Origin: Paucibacter sp. Y2R2-4
GTDB taxonomy: Bacteria > Pseudomonadota > Gammaproteobacteria > Burkholderiales > Burkholderiaceae_C
Direction of reading: 5' to 3'
DNA: 64,000 bases
Assembly: GCF_025717535.1 (NCBI RefSeq)
Contig: NZ_JAJIRO010000001.1
Span: 868,001-932,000, forward strand
In this document: piece after piece, positions 1 to 9,620 of the stretch
Layout: each line of letters begins with the position of its first letter
Numbering within the stretch: position 1 is the first letter of the stretch
Position numbers and translations under genes: made by a program
Notes under the pieces: generated by a model
Database searches by the model: none
The model's input: only the letters and a program-made list of their open reading frames with translations
Told to the model about the DNA's origin: nothing

Positions 1-246
1 GCCATCCGTCAGGGCCGCTTGCCCACAAAGTTATCCACAGCGAAAGTGGATTGTTACGCGACTGTCAAAAAGCCAAGAATCGCCCCAACAAGACGCATCG
101 GCGGGACACTGGTTTCCATCGTCTGGACGACTCGCCAGTTCAGGCCATAATCGCCCGCAGTTCAGATCCCGCTGACCGCAAGCCTGAGGCCAGCGCAAGC
201 CCTTCAAGGGGCCGGATCGCCACTTTTCTTTCACCAGGGGTTGTCC

Positions 247-864
247 TTGTTTTCGATCATACAAGCCGCCGGTTGGCCGATTTGGCCCTTGCTGATCTGT
301 TCTGTCATCGCGCTCACCTTGATCATCGAGAGGTTTTCAAGCCTGCGCACCAGCCGCGTGGCGCCGCGCCGCCTGCTGGATGAGGTGCTGGGCATCAGCA
401 GCCAGAACTTACCCACCCCCGACGTGGTGAACCGCCTGGCCGAACATTCCTTGTTGGGCCAAGTGTTGGCCGCCGGCCTGCGCGCGGTCACGGCCGAGCC
501 CCGCATGCCCGCCTCCAAATTGCAGCAGGTGTTTGAGCTGGCCGGACGGCGCGCCATCCATCAGCTGGAGCGTTACCTCAACACCCTGGGCACGATTGCG
601 ACGGCGGCGCCCTTGCTGGGCTTGCTCGGCACCGTGGTCGGCATGATCGAGATCTTTGGCGCACAAACCCCCAGCGGCGGCAATCCAGCGCAACTGGCAC
701 ACGGGATTTCGGTCGCCCTTTACAACACGGCTTTTGGCCTGATGGTGGCGATTCCCTCGCTGATGTTCTATCGCTATTTCCGGGGCCGGGTGGAAGAGTA
801 TGTGCTGGAGCTGGAACAATCCAGCGACCGCATGCTGAGCCATCTGCAGCGCTTCACCAGCTGA
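247..864 (+). CDS. exbB: ExbB/TolQ/MotA family proton channel protein
   Basis: Inner-membrane subunit of an ExbBD-type motor that uses proton flow to energise a TonB or TolA-like partner. An N-terminal membrane helix (about residues 8-25) is followed by a cytoplasmic stretch and then two helices carrying the family signature around LLGLLGTVVGMIEIF. The frame also opens at a TTG at 241, but the AGGGG at 236-240 abuts that codon and sits 6 bases before the TTG at 247; the shorter start (MFSIIQAAGW) is therefore preferred, giving 205 residues. exbD follows 21 bases later and lpxK after that, an order I associate with Burkholderiales. A second exbB copy with a different architecture lies at 7546-8382. 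Confidence 0.9.
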   Translation: MFSIIQAAGWPIWPLLICSVIALTLIIERFSSLRTSRVAPRRLLDEVLGISSQNLPTPDVVNRLAEHSLLGQVLAAGLRAVTAEPRMPASKLQQVFELAGRRAIHQLERYLNTLGTIATAAPLLGLLGTVVGMIEIFGAQTPSGGNPAQLAHGISVALYNTAFGLMVAIPSLMFYRYFRGRVEEYVLELEQSSDRMLSHLQRFTS

Positions 865-885
865 AGCGGCGAGGAACCCGAAGTC

Positions 886-1302
886 ATGAAATTCAGGCAA
901 CGCCGCAGCGAAGATCCCGAGATCAACCTCATCCCATTCATCGACGTCTTGTTGGTGATTCTGATCTTCCTGATGCTGTCCACCACCTATTCCAAGTTCA
1001 CCGAGTTGCAGATCACGCTGCCCACGGCCGATGCTGAAAAGCTCAAAGACCGGCCGCGTGAAATCATTGTCTCGGTCGCGGCGGACGGGCGCTATGTTGT
1101 CAACGGTCAGGCCGTTGACGGCCGCGCGGTTGAGCTGCTGAGCGCCGCACTGACCCAAGCGGCCGGCGGACAAGCCGAGACCGTGGTGATCGTGTCGGCC
1201 GATGCAGCCGCGGCCCACCAATCAGTGGTCAATGTGATGGATGCCGCGCGGCGCGCCGGCCTGTCCAAATTGACCTTCGCGGCGCAAAGCAACACGCCGT
1301 AA
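886..1302 (+). CDS. exbD: ExbD/TolR family biopolymer transport protein
   Basis: Partner of the upstream ExbB in a proton-driven envelope motor. The protein has 138 residues: a short cytoplasmic N-terminus, one membrane helix containing the conserved Asp in the PFIDVLLVILIFLML segment (about residues 17-37), then a periplasmic ExbD/TolR domain. A GAGGAA ribosome binding site lies 9 bases before the ATG. It is probably co-transcribed with exbB and with lpxK 19 bases downstream. No tonB lies beside this pair, so it may share the TonB encoded at 8480-9133 or serve another transducer. Confidence 0.9.
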   Translation: MKFRQRRSEDPEINLIPFIDVLLVILIFLMLSTTYSKFTELQITLPTADAEKLKDRPREIIVSVAADGRYVVNGQAVDGRAVELLSAALTQAAGGQAETVVIVSADAAAAHQSVVNVMDAARRAGLSKLTFAAQSNTP

Positions 1303-1321
1303 GCAGCGGGCGAACTCAAAC

Positions 1322-2401
1322 ATGAGCAAGGCGCATGGCCAAGAGCCAGACAGCTTTGCAGATCGACTGCAACGCGACTGGATCACCGACGGCCCATTGG
1401 CGCAACTGTTTCGCCCGCTGGCCGGGCTGTATGGCGCGCTGCTGAGCCTGCGCGCCCTGCTCTACCGCCGCAATTACATGCACACCGGCAAGCTGAGCGT
1501 GCCGGTGGTCGTGGTGGGCAATTGGATCGTCGGCGGCGCCGGCAAGACACCCACCACCTTGGCCTTGCTGGCACATTTCAAAAAGCTGGGCCTGCAGGCT
1601 GGCGTGGTGTCTCGCGGTTATGGCCGCAACGGCGAAGGCATTTGCTTGGTCACGGCTGATCACAGCGCGGCCGAGGTGGGCGATGAGCCCTTGCTGATCC
1701 ATTTGCGCAGCGGCGCACCGGTGGCCGTAGGGCAAGACCGCGTGGCAGTTGCACAGGCCTTGCTGGATGCCCATCCGCAGCTCCAGTTGCTGATCAGTGA
1801 TGACGGGCTGCAGCACCTGCGTTTGCCGAGACAGCTGTCGGTATTGCTGTTCGACGAGCGCGGCCTGGGCAATGGCCGCCTATTGCCGGCCGGGCCGCTG
1901 CGTCAGCGGCCAACTCAGCATTTGCAAGCGCATGAATTGGTTCTGTATAACGCGCCAACTCCCAGCACCGCGCTGCCAGGCTTTCTCGCCAAACGAAGTC
2001 TTGCCGGCGCCGTCGGCTTGCAAGCCTGGTGGCAAGGACAGGCCGCCACGGTGCAGACCCTGCATGATTTGCGATGCCGCCACTTGCTGGCCGCAGCCGG
2101 CATGGCCCATCCGCAGCGCTTTTTTGACATGCTCAAGGCTGAGGGCCTGAGCTTTCAGGCCCTGCCCTTGCCCGACCACTTTGATTTCAAAGAACTGCCC
2201 TGGCCCGCCGATACGCCCGATGTGCTGCTGACCGAAAAGGACGCAGTCAAACTGACTCCGCAGCGCTGCGCAGGCACGCGAGTCTGGGTGGTGGCGCTAG
2301 ACTTCCAACCCGAACTCGCTTTTTGGCAAGCGCTCGAGTCACATCTTCACGCGCTGAAGCTGCTACCGAAGCGCTTGCCGCAGGATATAAAAAATGGATA
2401 A
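1322..2401 (+). CDS. lpxK: Tetraacyldisaccharide 4'-kinase
   Basis: Phosphorylates the 4' position of the tetraacyldisaccharide-1-phosphate intermediate to make lipid IVA, at the cytoplasmic face of the inner membrane. The Walker A-type loop reads [13 protein letters not shown] (about residues 66-78), followed by the SRGYGR motif and the SDDGLQHL motif typical of LpxK. At 359 residues it is somewhat longer than the E. coli protein. Its last 8 bases overlap the start of the Trm112-like gene, so the two are translationally coupled. The cluster lpxK-trm112-kdsB joins lipid A and Kdo supply for LPS assembly. Confidence 0.95.
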   Translation: MSKAHGQEPDSFADRLQRDWITDGPLAQLFRPLAGLYGALLSLRALLYRRNYMHTGKLSVPVVVVGNWIVGGAGKTPTTLALLAHFKKLGLQAGVVSRGYGRNGEGICLVTADHSAAEVGDEPLLIHLRSGAPVAVGQDRVAVAQALLDAHPQLQLLISDDGLQHLRLPRQLSVLLFDERGLGNGRLLPAGPLRQRPTQHLQAHELVLYNAPTPSTALPGFLAKRSLAGAVGLQAWWQGQAATVQTLHDLRCRHLLAAAGMAHPQRFFDMLKAEGLSFQALPLPDHFDFKELPWPADTPDVLLTEKDAVKLTPQRCAGTRVWVVALDFQPELAFWQALESHLHALKLLPKRLPQDIKNG

Positions 2402-2660
2402 CCGATTGCTGGACATGCTGGTCTGCCCGATTTGCAAGGGCCCGCTGGAGATGCTGCGCCATGGCGCAGTACAAGAACTGGCCTGCCATGCGGACCGACT
2501 CGCTTTCCCGATCCGAGACGGTATTCCCGTCATGCTGGAGAACGAAGCCCGAGCCTACGACGCTGCAGCCGAAGCCGAGGCTCAAAAGGCCGCAGAGTTG
2601 GCCGCAGCCGTGACCAGCATGAAGCAAGCCGCTGAGTCGAGCAGCCAAGCCTCGACATGA
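2394..2660 (+). CDS. Trm112 family protein (YcaR-like)
   Basis: Small 88-residue protein whose N-terminal 60 residues match the Trm112/UPF0434 family: [14 protein letters not shown] with a CPxC pair, a later Cys in [12 protein letters not shown], and the IRDGIPVML ending. Unlike four-Cys zinc knuckles, only part of the Cys set is kept. The last 25 residues are an Ala/Glu/Lys/Ser-rich tail, probably disordered. It overlaps lpxK by 8 bases and kdsB by 4 bases (ATGA). Family members sit between lpxK and kdsB in many proteobacteria; the exact role there is not established, though eukaryotic Trm112 activates methyltransferases. Confidence 0.85.
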   Translation: MDNRLLDMLVCPICKGPLEMLRHGAVQELACHADRLAFPIRDGIPVMLENEARAYDAAAEAEAQKAAELAAAVTSMKQAAESSSQAST

Positions 2661-3427
2661 GCTTCAGCGTCATCATCCCAGCCCGCCTGGCTTCCACTCG
2701 CTTGCCGAACAAGCCACTGGCAGACATTGAAGGTCTGCCGATGATTGTGCGCGTTGCACAACGCGCAGCGCTGTCGAAGGCGCGCCAAGTGGTGGTAGCA
2801 ACCGATGCCGAGCAGGTGCTGCAAGCTTGCCAACAGCATGGCATCTCAGTCGTCATGACACGCGCCGACCATGTCTCGGGCAGCGACCGCTTGGCCGAGG
2901 CCTGCGAACTGCTGGGGCTGGACGGCCAAGAGGTGGTGGTCAATGTTCAGGGCGATGAACCGCTGATTGCGCCCAGCATGGTCAATGCCTGCGCCGACTT
3001 GCTGGTGTCCAAACCACAATGTGTGATGAGCACTGTCGCCCATGCGCTGGAAGACGCGGCTGACTTCGCCAACCCGAATGTGGTCAAACTGGTCACCGAC
3101 GCGCAAGGCTTGGCTATGTACTTCTCACGCGCCCCCATCCCCTGGTGGCGCGACGGCTCGGCAGGCGCTGCCTTGCCGAAAGCGCAGCCCGGCTCGGCCT
3201 TGCGGCATGTCGGTTTGTATGCCTATCACGCCGGCTTTTTGCGCCGCTTCCCCACGCTGGCTGTCAGCCCGCTGGAGCAGATTGAATCGCTGGAACAGTT
3301 GCGGGTGCTCTGGCATGGCGAACGCATCGCCGTTCACCTCAGCAATGAAAAGCCCGGACCGGGCGTCGACACGCCTGAAGATCTGGAGCGCGTCCGCGCC
3401 TTCGTTCGCGGCGCAGCCAAAGCATAG
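2657..3427 (+). CDS. kdsB: 3-deoxy-manno-octulosonate cytidylyltransferase
   Basis: Activates Kdo with CTP to CMP-Kdo for transfer to lipid A. The 256-residue protein begins with the nucleotidyltransferase motif [15 protein letters not shown] (about residues 7-21). [18 protein letters not shown] and the region [13 protein letters not shown] are all characteristic of KdsB. The start codon overlaps the stop of the Trm112-like gene (ATGA), so it forms one transcript with lpxK. About 220 bases without a gene separate it from adk; no convincing promoter or terminator was found there. Confidence 0.96.
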   Translation: MSFSVIIPARLASTRLPNKPLADIEGLPMIVRVAQRAALSKARQVVVATDAEQVLQACQQHGISVVMTRADHVSGSDRLAEACELLGLDGQEVVVNVQGDEPLIAPSMVNACADLLVSKPQCVMSTVAHALEDAADFANPNVVKLVTDAQGLAMYFSRAPIPWWRDGSAGAALPKAQPGSALRHVGLYAYHAGFLRRFPTLAVSPLEQIESLEQLRVLWHGERIAVHLSNEKPGPGVDTPEDLERVRAFVRGAAKA

Positions 3428-3552
3428 AAGTCAGCGGCATCACACTAGGGTTACACAGGGGTACCAAGTGGCCCATCGTCAGGCTTGCGTAGGCCTGCGC
3501 ATGCTATCCTCGCCCGCTGTTGATGAGGCTTGTAGCTGCCCTTATCCGATGA

Positions 3553-4305
<753 letters not shown>

Positions 4306-4347
4306 CCCTCGGCATCAACGGCATTGAGCCGCCAATGCGAGAAATCC

Positions 4348-4375
4348 AAAGCCGCTTGATCGCGGCTTTGTTTTT
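4348..4375 (+). terminator. Rho-independent terminator of adk
   Basis: Perfect 8-bp stem (AAAGCCGC with GCGGCTTT) around a 6-base loop, followed by G and five T. It lies 43 bases after the adk stop codon and just before the promoter region of the dehydrogenase. Confidence 0.85.
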
Positions 4376-4390
4376 GCCCGACAATTAACG

Positions 4391-4406
4391 TTTACGTCAA
4401 CGTCAA
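4391..4406 (+). promoter_or_regulatory. LiuR-like operator upstream of the HSD10-like dehydrogenase
   Basis: The 16 bases TTTACGTCAACGTCAA fit the palindromic pattern TTnACGTnnACGTnAA, which I recall as the motif of the MerR-type regulator LiuR of branched-chain amino acid and fatty acid catabolism in proteobacteria. The site ends 22 bases before the ATG of the dehydrogenase. A weak promoter (TTGATC at 4356, GACAAT at 4379, 17-base spacer) would place the transcription start inside the operator, consistent with repression. The assignment rests on pattern and gene content; no liuR gene lies in the window. Confidence 0.5.
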
Positions 4407-4428
4407 CCAATTCTTCAAAGGATCACGC

Positions 4429-5187
<759 letters not shown>

Positions 5188-5208
5188 TCTGAAACTACGC
5201 GGCGCAAG

Positions 5209-5246
5209 AAAAAAGGGCCTCGACGCAAGTCGAGGCCCTTTTTTTT
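5209..5246. terminator. Bidirectional Rho-independent terminator
   Basis: Perfect inverted repeat AAAAAAGGGCCTCGAC / GTCGAGGCCCTTTTTT around a GCAA loop, with T-runs on both strands. It lies between the convergent dehydrogenase (plus) and TPR protein (minus) genes and can serve both. Confidence 0.93.
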
Positions 5247-5308
5247 GAGCGATTCAAAGTCGCTCAAGGAGCCCAAACAACCCAAAGCCAGGCTTTGGCT
5301 GTTCAATC

Positions 5309-6562
5309 TCAGCGCTTAGCGCTACGGGTGTGCAGGCTCCACAGGCGAGCCAGATCGCCGGCGCCTTCGCCACCCTTGACCGACTTCCAACTGGCCAAAG
5401 CCTTGGCGTTTTCGCCGGCCATGGATTGAGCCAAGCCCAGGTAAAGCTTGGCGTCTTCAGGGCGCTTCAGCGAGTCTTTCGCGATGCCTTCTTCAATCAG
5501 CTTGGCACCCTTGGCGGCTTCGCCACGGAAAGCGTAAGCCAGACCCAGCGGCACCAGCAGATCGCCATTCTTCGAAGCCAGAGCAGCCTTCTCAGCCTCA
5601 GGCAATGCAGCCTTGGCTTCGGCGATGCGCTTGGTCATCAGGTCTTGCAGACGCTTGTGGCGGGCACCTTCGGCGCCCTGACCCAAGATGCCAGCAGCCA
5701 GCCCCTTGTCGACCACCATCTTGCCTTCTTCAGGATAGCCGGCTTGAGCCGCCAGCTGCGCCATCTCCATATAGTCGTTGGCGTCCTTCAGATTGCCGGT
5801 CGCCAGCTTCAAGCGATAGACGTCCAGACCAAAGCGATCCGAGAAACCCTTCTTGGCTTGCAGACCACCCAGCACTTGAGTCCAGAGCTCTTTGCTGGGG
5901 TAGTAGTTCAGCAGCTTTTCAACTGCCAGGCCTTCAGCATTGCCGTCGCCTTTTTTCTGAGCGGCGCTCAGCAGCAGGTTCAGCTTGTCACGCGAAGGCG
6001 TGCGACCCGCTTTCTCATCGGCAGCGATGTCTTCGCTGGTTTCCTTGATGATGGCCGTCATGTCGCCAGACAGGAACTGTGCGTTCGTCAGCACGGTCTT
6101 CATCGTGGCACTGTTGCCACCTTCCTTGAAGTAGCGCTGCGCCCAGCTCAAGGCCTTGGCATTGTCTTTGTTGCGCAGGTAGGTGCCTGCAATGCCTTCA
6201 ATCATGCGCAGCTGATCCGGCTGAGCCAGCTTGCCGCTGGCCTTCATGGCTTCAAAAGCCTTGACCATGGAATCTGCATCGCTCGCACCGGAGGCCGCAG
6301 CCATGCGCATGCCTTCGATCGTGTAGTTCTCGGTGGCATTGCGGCCGCCGACGGCTTCGGCATCACGCACCTTGGCCAAAGCTTCTTTGTGCTTGCCGGC
6401 CTTGATCAAGGCGCCGGCGTCCTTCAGATGCTTACCCACTTCAGGGCGCACGCCTTCGGCTTGAGCTTGGGCCTGGGTGAAACCGATCTCGCCATTTGGC
6501 GCGGAACCCAAGGCAAACGCCGCAGCGCCAATCGCGACTGAGGCCAGCGTTTTGAACTTCAT
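5309..6562 (-). CDS. Secreted tetratricopeptide-repeat protein of the TonB/ExbBD operon
   Basis: 417-residue exported protein: N-terminal signal peptide (about residues 1-35, ending in an Ala/Gln-rich stretch) followed by alpha-helical TPR-like repeats over most of its length, with motifs such as AGALIKAGKHKEALAKV and GLAYAFRGEAAKGAKLIEEG. It is the last gene of the tonB-exbB-exbD-exbD cluster, 78 bases after the second exbD, so it is probably a periplasmic scaffold or partner of that TonB system. TPR proteins beside tonB/exbBD are known in several proteobacteria, but the role here is inferred. The bidirectional terminator at 5209-5246 closes the operon. Confidence 0.8.
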   Translation of the reverse strand: MKFKTLASVAIGAAAFALGSAPNGEIGFTQAQAQAEGVRPEVGKHLKDAGALIKAGKHKEALAKVRDAEAVGGRNATENYTIEGMRMAAASGASDADSMVKAFEAMKASGKLAQPDQLRMIEGIAGTYLRNKDNAKALSWAQRYFKEGGNSATMKTVLTNAQFLSGDMTAIIKETSEDIAADEKAGRTPSRDKLNLLLSAAQKKGDGNAEGLAVEKLLNYYPSKELWTQVLGGLQAKKGFSDRFGLDVYRLKLATGNLKDANDYMEMAQLAAQAGYPEEGKMVVDKGLAAGILGQGAEGARHKRLQDLMTKRIAEAKAALPEAEKAALASKNGDLLVPLGLAYAFRGEAAKGAKLIEEGIAKDSLKRPEDAKLYLGLAQSMAGENAKALASWKSVKGGEGAGDLARLWSLHTRSAKR

Positions 6563-6640
6563 GATGTCTTCTTCCCTTCGAATTTCACGAAAAAAAACGC
6601 GCAGCCCTCGCGGGCAGCGCGTTCGTCATTGCTCAAAGCG

Positions 6641-7072
6641 TCACTTGACGTACTGCTCGTTACCGACCATGCCCATCTTCTTGACGCCCAGTCGCTGCGC
6701 AGCAGCCATCACGGCTGCAACGGCGCCGTACTCGGCCAGCTTGTTCGGCTTGATGTGCACTTCGGACTGATCCGGCTCAGCGGCCACTTCCATCAGCTTC
6801 GCTTCAACAGCGCCCTGATTGGGCAGTGCCACGCCATCCCAGCTGACCGTGCCGTCAAAGTCAATGAAGACTTCGTGCGTCACCGGCTCTTTGTCCGGCT
6901 GTTGGTTGCTTGGAGGTGGCATATCCAGATTCACCGAGTGCAGCTGGATAGGAATCGTGATGATCAACATCACGATCAGCACCAGCATCACGTCGATCAA
7001 GGGCGTCGTATTGACGTCCATCATCACTTCGGGTTCGTCTCCACCGGACGAACTGCCAACATTCATTCCCAT
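6641..7072 (-). CDS. exbD: ExbD family biopolymer transporter (second copy in operon)
   Basis: 143-residue ExbD: short cytoplasmic N-terminus, one membrane helix with the conserved Asp in TPLIDVMLVLIVMLIIT (about residues 23-39), then a periplasmic domain. Its first ten residues MGMNVGSSSG are identical to those of the neighbouring exbD, pointing to tandem duplication, while the periplasmic domains have diverged strongly. It lies 19 bases downstream of the other exbD. Two ExbD paralogues may make a mixed ExbD dimer or let one motor serve two TonB partners, as proposed for xanthomonad exbB-exbD1-exbD2 clusters. Confidence 0.93.
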   Translation of the reverse strand: MGMNVGSSSGGDEPEVMMDVNTTPLIDVMLVLIVMLIITIPIQLHSVNLDMPPPSNQQPDKEPVTHEVFIDFDGTVSWDGVALPNQGAVEAKLMEVAAEPDQSEVHIKPNKLAEYGAVAAVMAAAQRLGVKKMGMVGNEQYVK

Positions 7073-7091
7073 GTCTTATCTCCTCGTCGCC

Positions 7092-7520
7092 TCAACCACC
7101 ACGCTCGGGCGGCTGGGTGACAAAGCTGACCTTCATGATGCCAGCACGCTGACAAGCGTAAACCACACGTCCGACGGACTCGTAGCGGGACTTGTCGTCA
7201 CCGCGCACGTGCACTTCGGGCTGAGGATTCAGCACCGCCACCTTGCCCAGGCGCTTGACCAGGGCATCAGCATCCGGCACCAATGTCGTGTTCCAGTAGA
7301 TGTCGCCATCACGGGTCACGGCAATTTCAATATTCTCCGGCTTGGTGACGCGCGGGATGTTGGTCTCCTTGGGGAGCTCCACCTTCACCGTGCTGATCAC
7401 CGCCGGAATGGTGATGAGGAAGATGATCAAGAGCACCAACATCACGTCCACGAGGGGCGTGGTGTTGATGGTCGAAACCACTTCGTCATCGCCGGAAGAG
7501 GATCCGACGTTCATTCCCAT
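7092..7520 (-). CDS. exbD: ExbD family biopolymer transporter (first copy in operon)
   Basis: 142-residue ExbD with helix TTPLVDVMLVLLIIFLIT (conserved Asp near residue 25) and a periplasmic domain ending in the ExbD-typical VVYACQRAGIMKVSFVT. It starts 25 bases after the exbB stop and is followed by its paralogue 19 bases later. It works with ExbB to convert proton flow into movement of TonB. The shared N-terminus with the next gene shows the pair arose by duplication. Confidence 0.94.
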   Translation of the reverse strand: MGMNVGSSSGDDEVVSTINTTPLVDVMLVLLIIFLITIPAVISTVKVELPKETNIPRVTKPENIEIAVTRDGDIYWNTTLVPDADALVKRLGKVAVLNPQPEVHVRGDDKSRYESVGRVVYACQRAGIMKVSFVTQPPERGG

Positions 7521-7545
7521 AATGGGTTCTCCGGACTCGCGCTGA

Positions 7546-8382
7546 TTAGCGCTTGACTTGACGGTTGCCCATCAGCACGCCGTGGACGTCAGCAGCGAAT
7601 TCGCGCACTTGACCCATGACTTGCTTGTTGCGGTTCACCAGCCAGTTGTAACCCAGCACAGCAGGCACAGCCACGAACAGACCGAAAGCAGTCATCAGCA
7701 GCGCTTCACCCACAGGGCCGGCCACCTTGTCAATGGAAGCTTGGCCAGCAACGCCAATGGCGGTCAGCGCTTGCAGAATACCCCACACGGTACCGAACAA
7801 GCCGATGAACGGCGAAGTCGAACCCACGGTAGCCAGGAAGCCCAGGCCAGTTTGCACGCGGCTGTTCACTTCGGAAACGCTACGTTCAACATTCATCGTC
7901 ACCCAGGTGCTGTGATCGATGTTCTCGGTCAACGCGCCTTCGTGGTGCTCAGAAGCCTCAATGGCCGAACCGGCGATGAAGCGGAAAGCGCTCTCAGCCT
8001 TCAGGCCCTTGACGCCTTCAGCCAAATTGGCCTTCTTGAAGAAGGAAGCGCGAACTTCCTTGGCTTCGTTAGACAGCTTCTGGGTGTCCCACAGCTTGGT
8101 GATCAGGATGTACCAGCTGCCCATCGACATGATGACCAACAGAGCCAACACGCCCTTGGACACGAAGTCGCCATGTTCCAACATGGCCTTCAGGCCGTAA
8201 GGATTGTCAGCGGGCTTGGCAGCGGCAGCGGCCACAGGAGCGGCAGCGTCAGCAGGAGCAGCTTCAGCGGGAGCCGATGCAACAGCGTCAGCAGGCTTGG
8301 CTTCTTGAGCGTGGACGGGCGAGATTGCCAGAGTGGCAGCGAAAGCAACTGCGGCGATCAGGCCGGAAATACGAGAGATCAT
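7546..8382 (-). CDS. exbB: ExbB family proton channel with signal peptide and Ala/Pro-rich extension
   Basis: 278-residue ExbB. The start is placed at 8382 because an AGGAG lies 9 bases upstream and the protein then begins with a clean signal peptide (MISRISGLIAAVAFAA, cleavage near VHAQE); the longer frame from 8454 lacks this. After the signal comes an Ala/Pro/Lys-rich segment (about residues 28-60), then the MotA/TolQ/ExbB domain with three membrane helices and the signature SPFIGLFGTVWGI. The first copy at 247-864 has no such N-terminal extension. It lies in the tonB-exbB-exbD-exbD-TPR operon, 97 bases after tonB. Confidence 0.93.
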   Translation of the reverse strand: MISRISGLIAAVAFAATLAISPVHAQEAKPADAVASAPAEAAPADAAAPVAAAAAKPADNPYGLKAMLEHGDFVSKGVLALLVIMSMGSWYILITKLWDTQKLSNEAKEVRASFFKKANLAEGVKGLKAESAFRFIAGSAIEASEHHEGALTENIDHSTWVTMNVERSVSEVNSRVQTGLGFLATVGSTSPFIGLFGTVWGILQALTAIGVAGQASIDKVAGPVGEALLMTAFGLFVAVPAVLGYNWLVNRNKQVMGQVREFAADVHGVLMGNRQVKR

Positions 8383-8479
8383 GGAGTCAACTCCTGCGGA
8401 AGAAAACTGGAACAGTTTGAGAGAAACGAGGCTGGGCGATTCGCCCGGCCCCATGTTTGAAAAAATCTTGGTGCAGCGA

Positions 8480-9133
8480 TCAGTCGATGCGGAACTGGAA
8501 TTCCTGCTCGATCACCCAGTCACCCGGGCACTCGTAGCCTTCACGCATCGTGGTTTCGATAGCGGCCGACAGTGCACGCAATGCCTTGCGGTCCACACCA
8601 CCGCGCAGGCTCGAAACACTCACATCCACCACGCGACCTGCCTTCACCGTTGCCGTGGCCTTGAACAAGGCTTCACCGCTCCAGTTCACCGACGGCATCT
8701 CAGGCTTAGCCATCTTGGTGCAAGCGATACCGGCCTTAGTCGGGCCAGTGCGCGGAGGCGCCGGAGGTGCTGGTGGCGCTGCCACTGCTGGCGGAGGTGC
8801 TGCCTTGGCAGCTTGAGCCGGCGGCGCAACTTGCGTCGACGCGATCGGCGTAGCCATCGGAGGCGGCGGTGCAGTCACCTGGAATTCAGGCGGAGGCACG
8901 AAAGGTGGCGGCGGAGCCTTCAGATCCGGTGGCGGCGGCACCACCTTTTCGGGCGGTGGCGGCGGCTTGACCTTCTCTTCAATCACCTTGGTTTCAATCG
9001 GCCCGGCCACTGCCTTGACGATTTCACGTGCCAAACCACTGGCAATTGCCCACACCACCAAGATGTGAATCAGCACCACGATGCCGAAACCCACCAGGCG
9101 TGACGAGCCGTTCTTCTCCTGCGCAAAGTTCAT
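8480..9133 (-). CDS. tonB: Energy transducer TonB
   Basis: 217-residue TonB. N-terminal membrane anchor LVGFGIVVLIHILVVWAIA (about residues 14-32), a proline-rich periplasmic linker with repeated PPPPP runs (about residues 55-135), and a C-terminal TonB domain (about residues 140-217) containing two Cys (IACTK and YECPG) that could form a disulfide. It couples the ExbBD motor to outer-membrane receptors such as the one at 9621-12401. A GAAGGAGCG ribosome binding site precedes the ATG. First gene of the tonB-exbB-exbD-exbD-TPR operon. Confidence 0.93.
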   Translation of the reverse strand: MNFAQEKNGSSRLVGFGIVVLIHILVVWAIASGLAREIVKAVAGPIETKVIEEKVKPPPPPEKVVPPPPDLKAPPPPFVPPPEFQVTAPPPPMATPIASTQVAPPAQAAKAAPPPAVAAPPAPPAPPRTGPTKAGIACTKMAKPEMPSVNWSGEALFKATATVKAGRVVDVSVSSLRGGVDRKALRALSAAIETTMREGYECPGDWVIEQEFQFRID

Positions 9134-9452
9134 GCGCGCTCCTTCTTAAGACTGCGAAATTCTTTCATCAAGACACGTCGGGACATTCATCCCTGCGCAG
9201 CGCCCGTCTCGAACCTACAGCAACACGTGCCCAAAGACACAAGTCACGTCCATCAAACAAAAATGCCCGACAGCTTGAGGCCGCGGGCCACGCCGATGCT
9301 TCGGAACTTACATGCACCTTGCAGCGCACCACCCAAAACTTCAGCGCCCCGGATCATAAACGAGTTCCAAAGCCACTCGCCCATGGGGATTTCCCGATGC
9401 AAGCATGAGCCTTGACCCAAGTTACGAGACGGTTTCTCCGCATCTTTGTGTC

Positions 9453-9476
9453 TGGTATTTTACTGGTATCAGACCA
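9453..9476. promoter_or_regulatory. Candidate operator with repeated TGGTAT
   Basis: Two direct copies of TGGTAT (9453-9458 and 9464-9469) are spaced one helical turn apart, and the second forms an inverted pair TGGT-N5-ACCA (9464-9476). This resembles GntR-type sugar-regulator boxes of the NagQ/DasR kind (TGGTAT repeats, ACTGGT/ACCAGT halves). It lies about 320 bases upstream of tonB in the minus direction. The regulator identity is a guess; the repeat structure is directly visible. Confidence 0.35.
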
Positions 9477-9546
9477 AGGAAGTACTCGCGCCGCACTAGG
9501 GTTTTCACCAAGTTGTCACTGTAATTTACATACCCGAACGAGCAAG

Positions 9547-9581
9547 AAAAAACCCCTCGCCGCTTTCGCCGCAAGGGGTTT
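9547..9581 (-). terminator. Rho-independent terminator of the TonB-dependent receptor
   Basis: Read on the minus strand, AAACCCCTTGC... pairs with ...GAGGGGTTTTTT; the stem has a GAAA tetraloop and ends in a run of six T. It lies 40 bases after the receptor stop codon. Confidence 0.88.
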
Positions 9582-9620
9582 ACCAGGCAGGCTGGATAGC
9601 CCGCCTCTCGCTCATAGCAC

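Larger units (their letters stand above)
9134..9620. other. Intergenic region between tonB and the TonB-dependent receptor
   Basis: About 490 bases without a credible gene. It holds the receptor's terminator (9547-9581) and a repeat suggestive of an operator (9453-9476), and it must contain the tonB operon promoter on the minus strand. A TATGAT-like -10 at 9358-9353 was seen, but it lacks a recognisable -35. Confidence 0.6.

Noticed and set aside
31-39. Consensus DnaA box TTATCCACA near the left edge
   Set aside because: A single 9-mer; one such match is expected by chance in a window this size, and no cluster, dnaA or AT-rich unwinding region is present.
3485-3510. TTGCGT/TATCCT as an adk promoter
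   Set aside because: Spacer of 14 bases is too short and both hexamers are weak.
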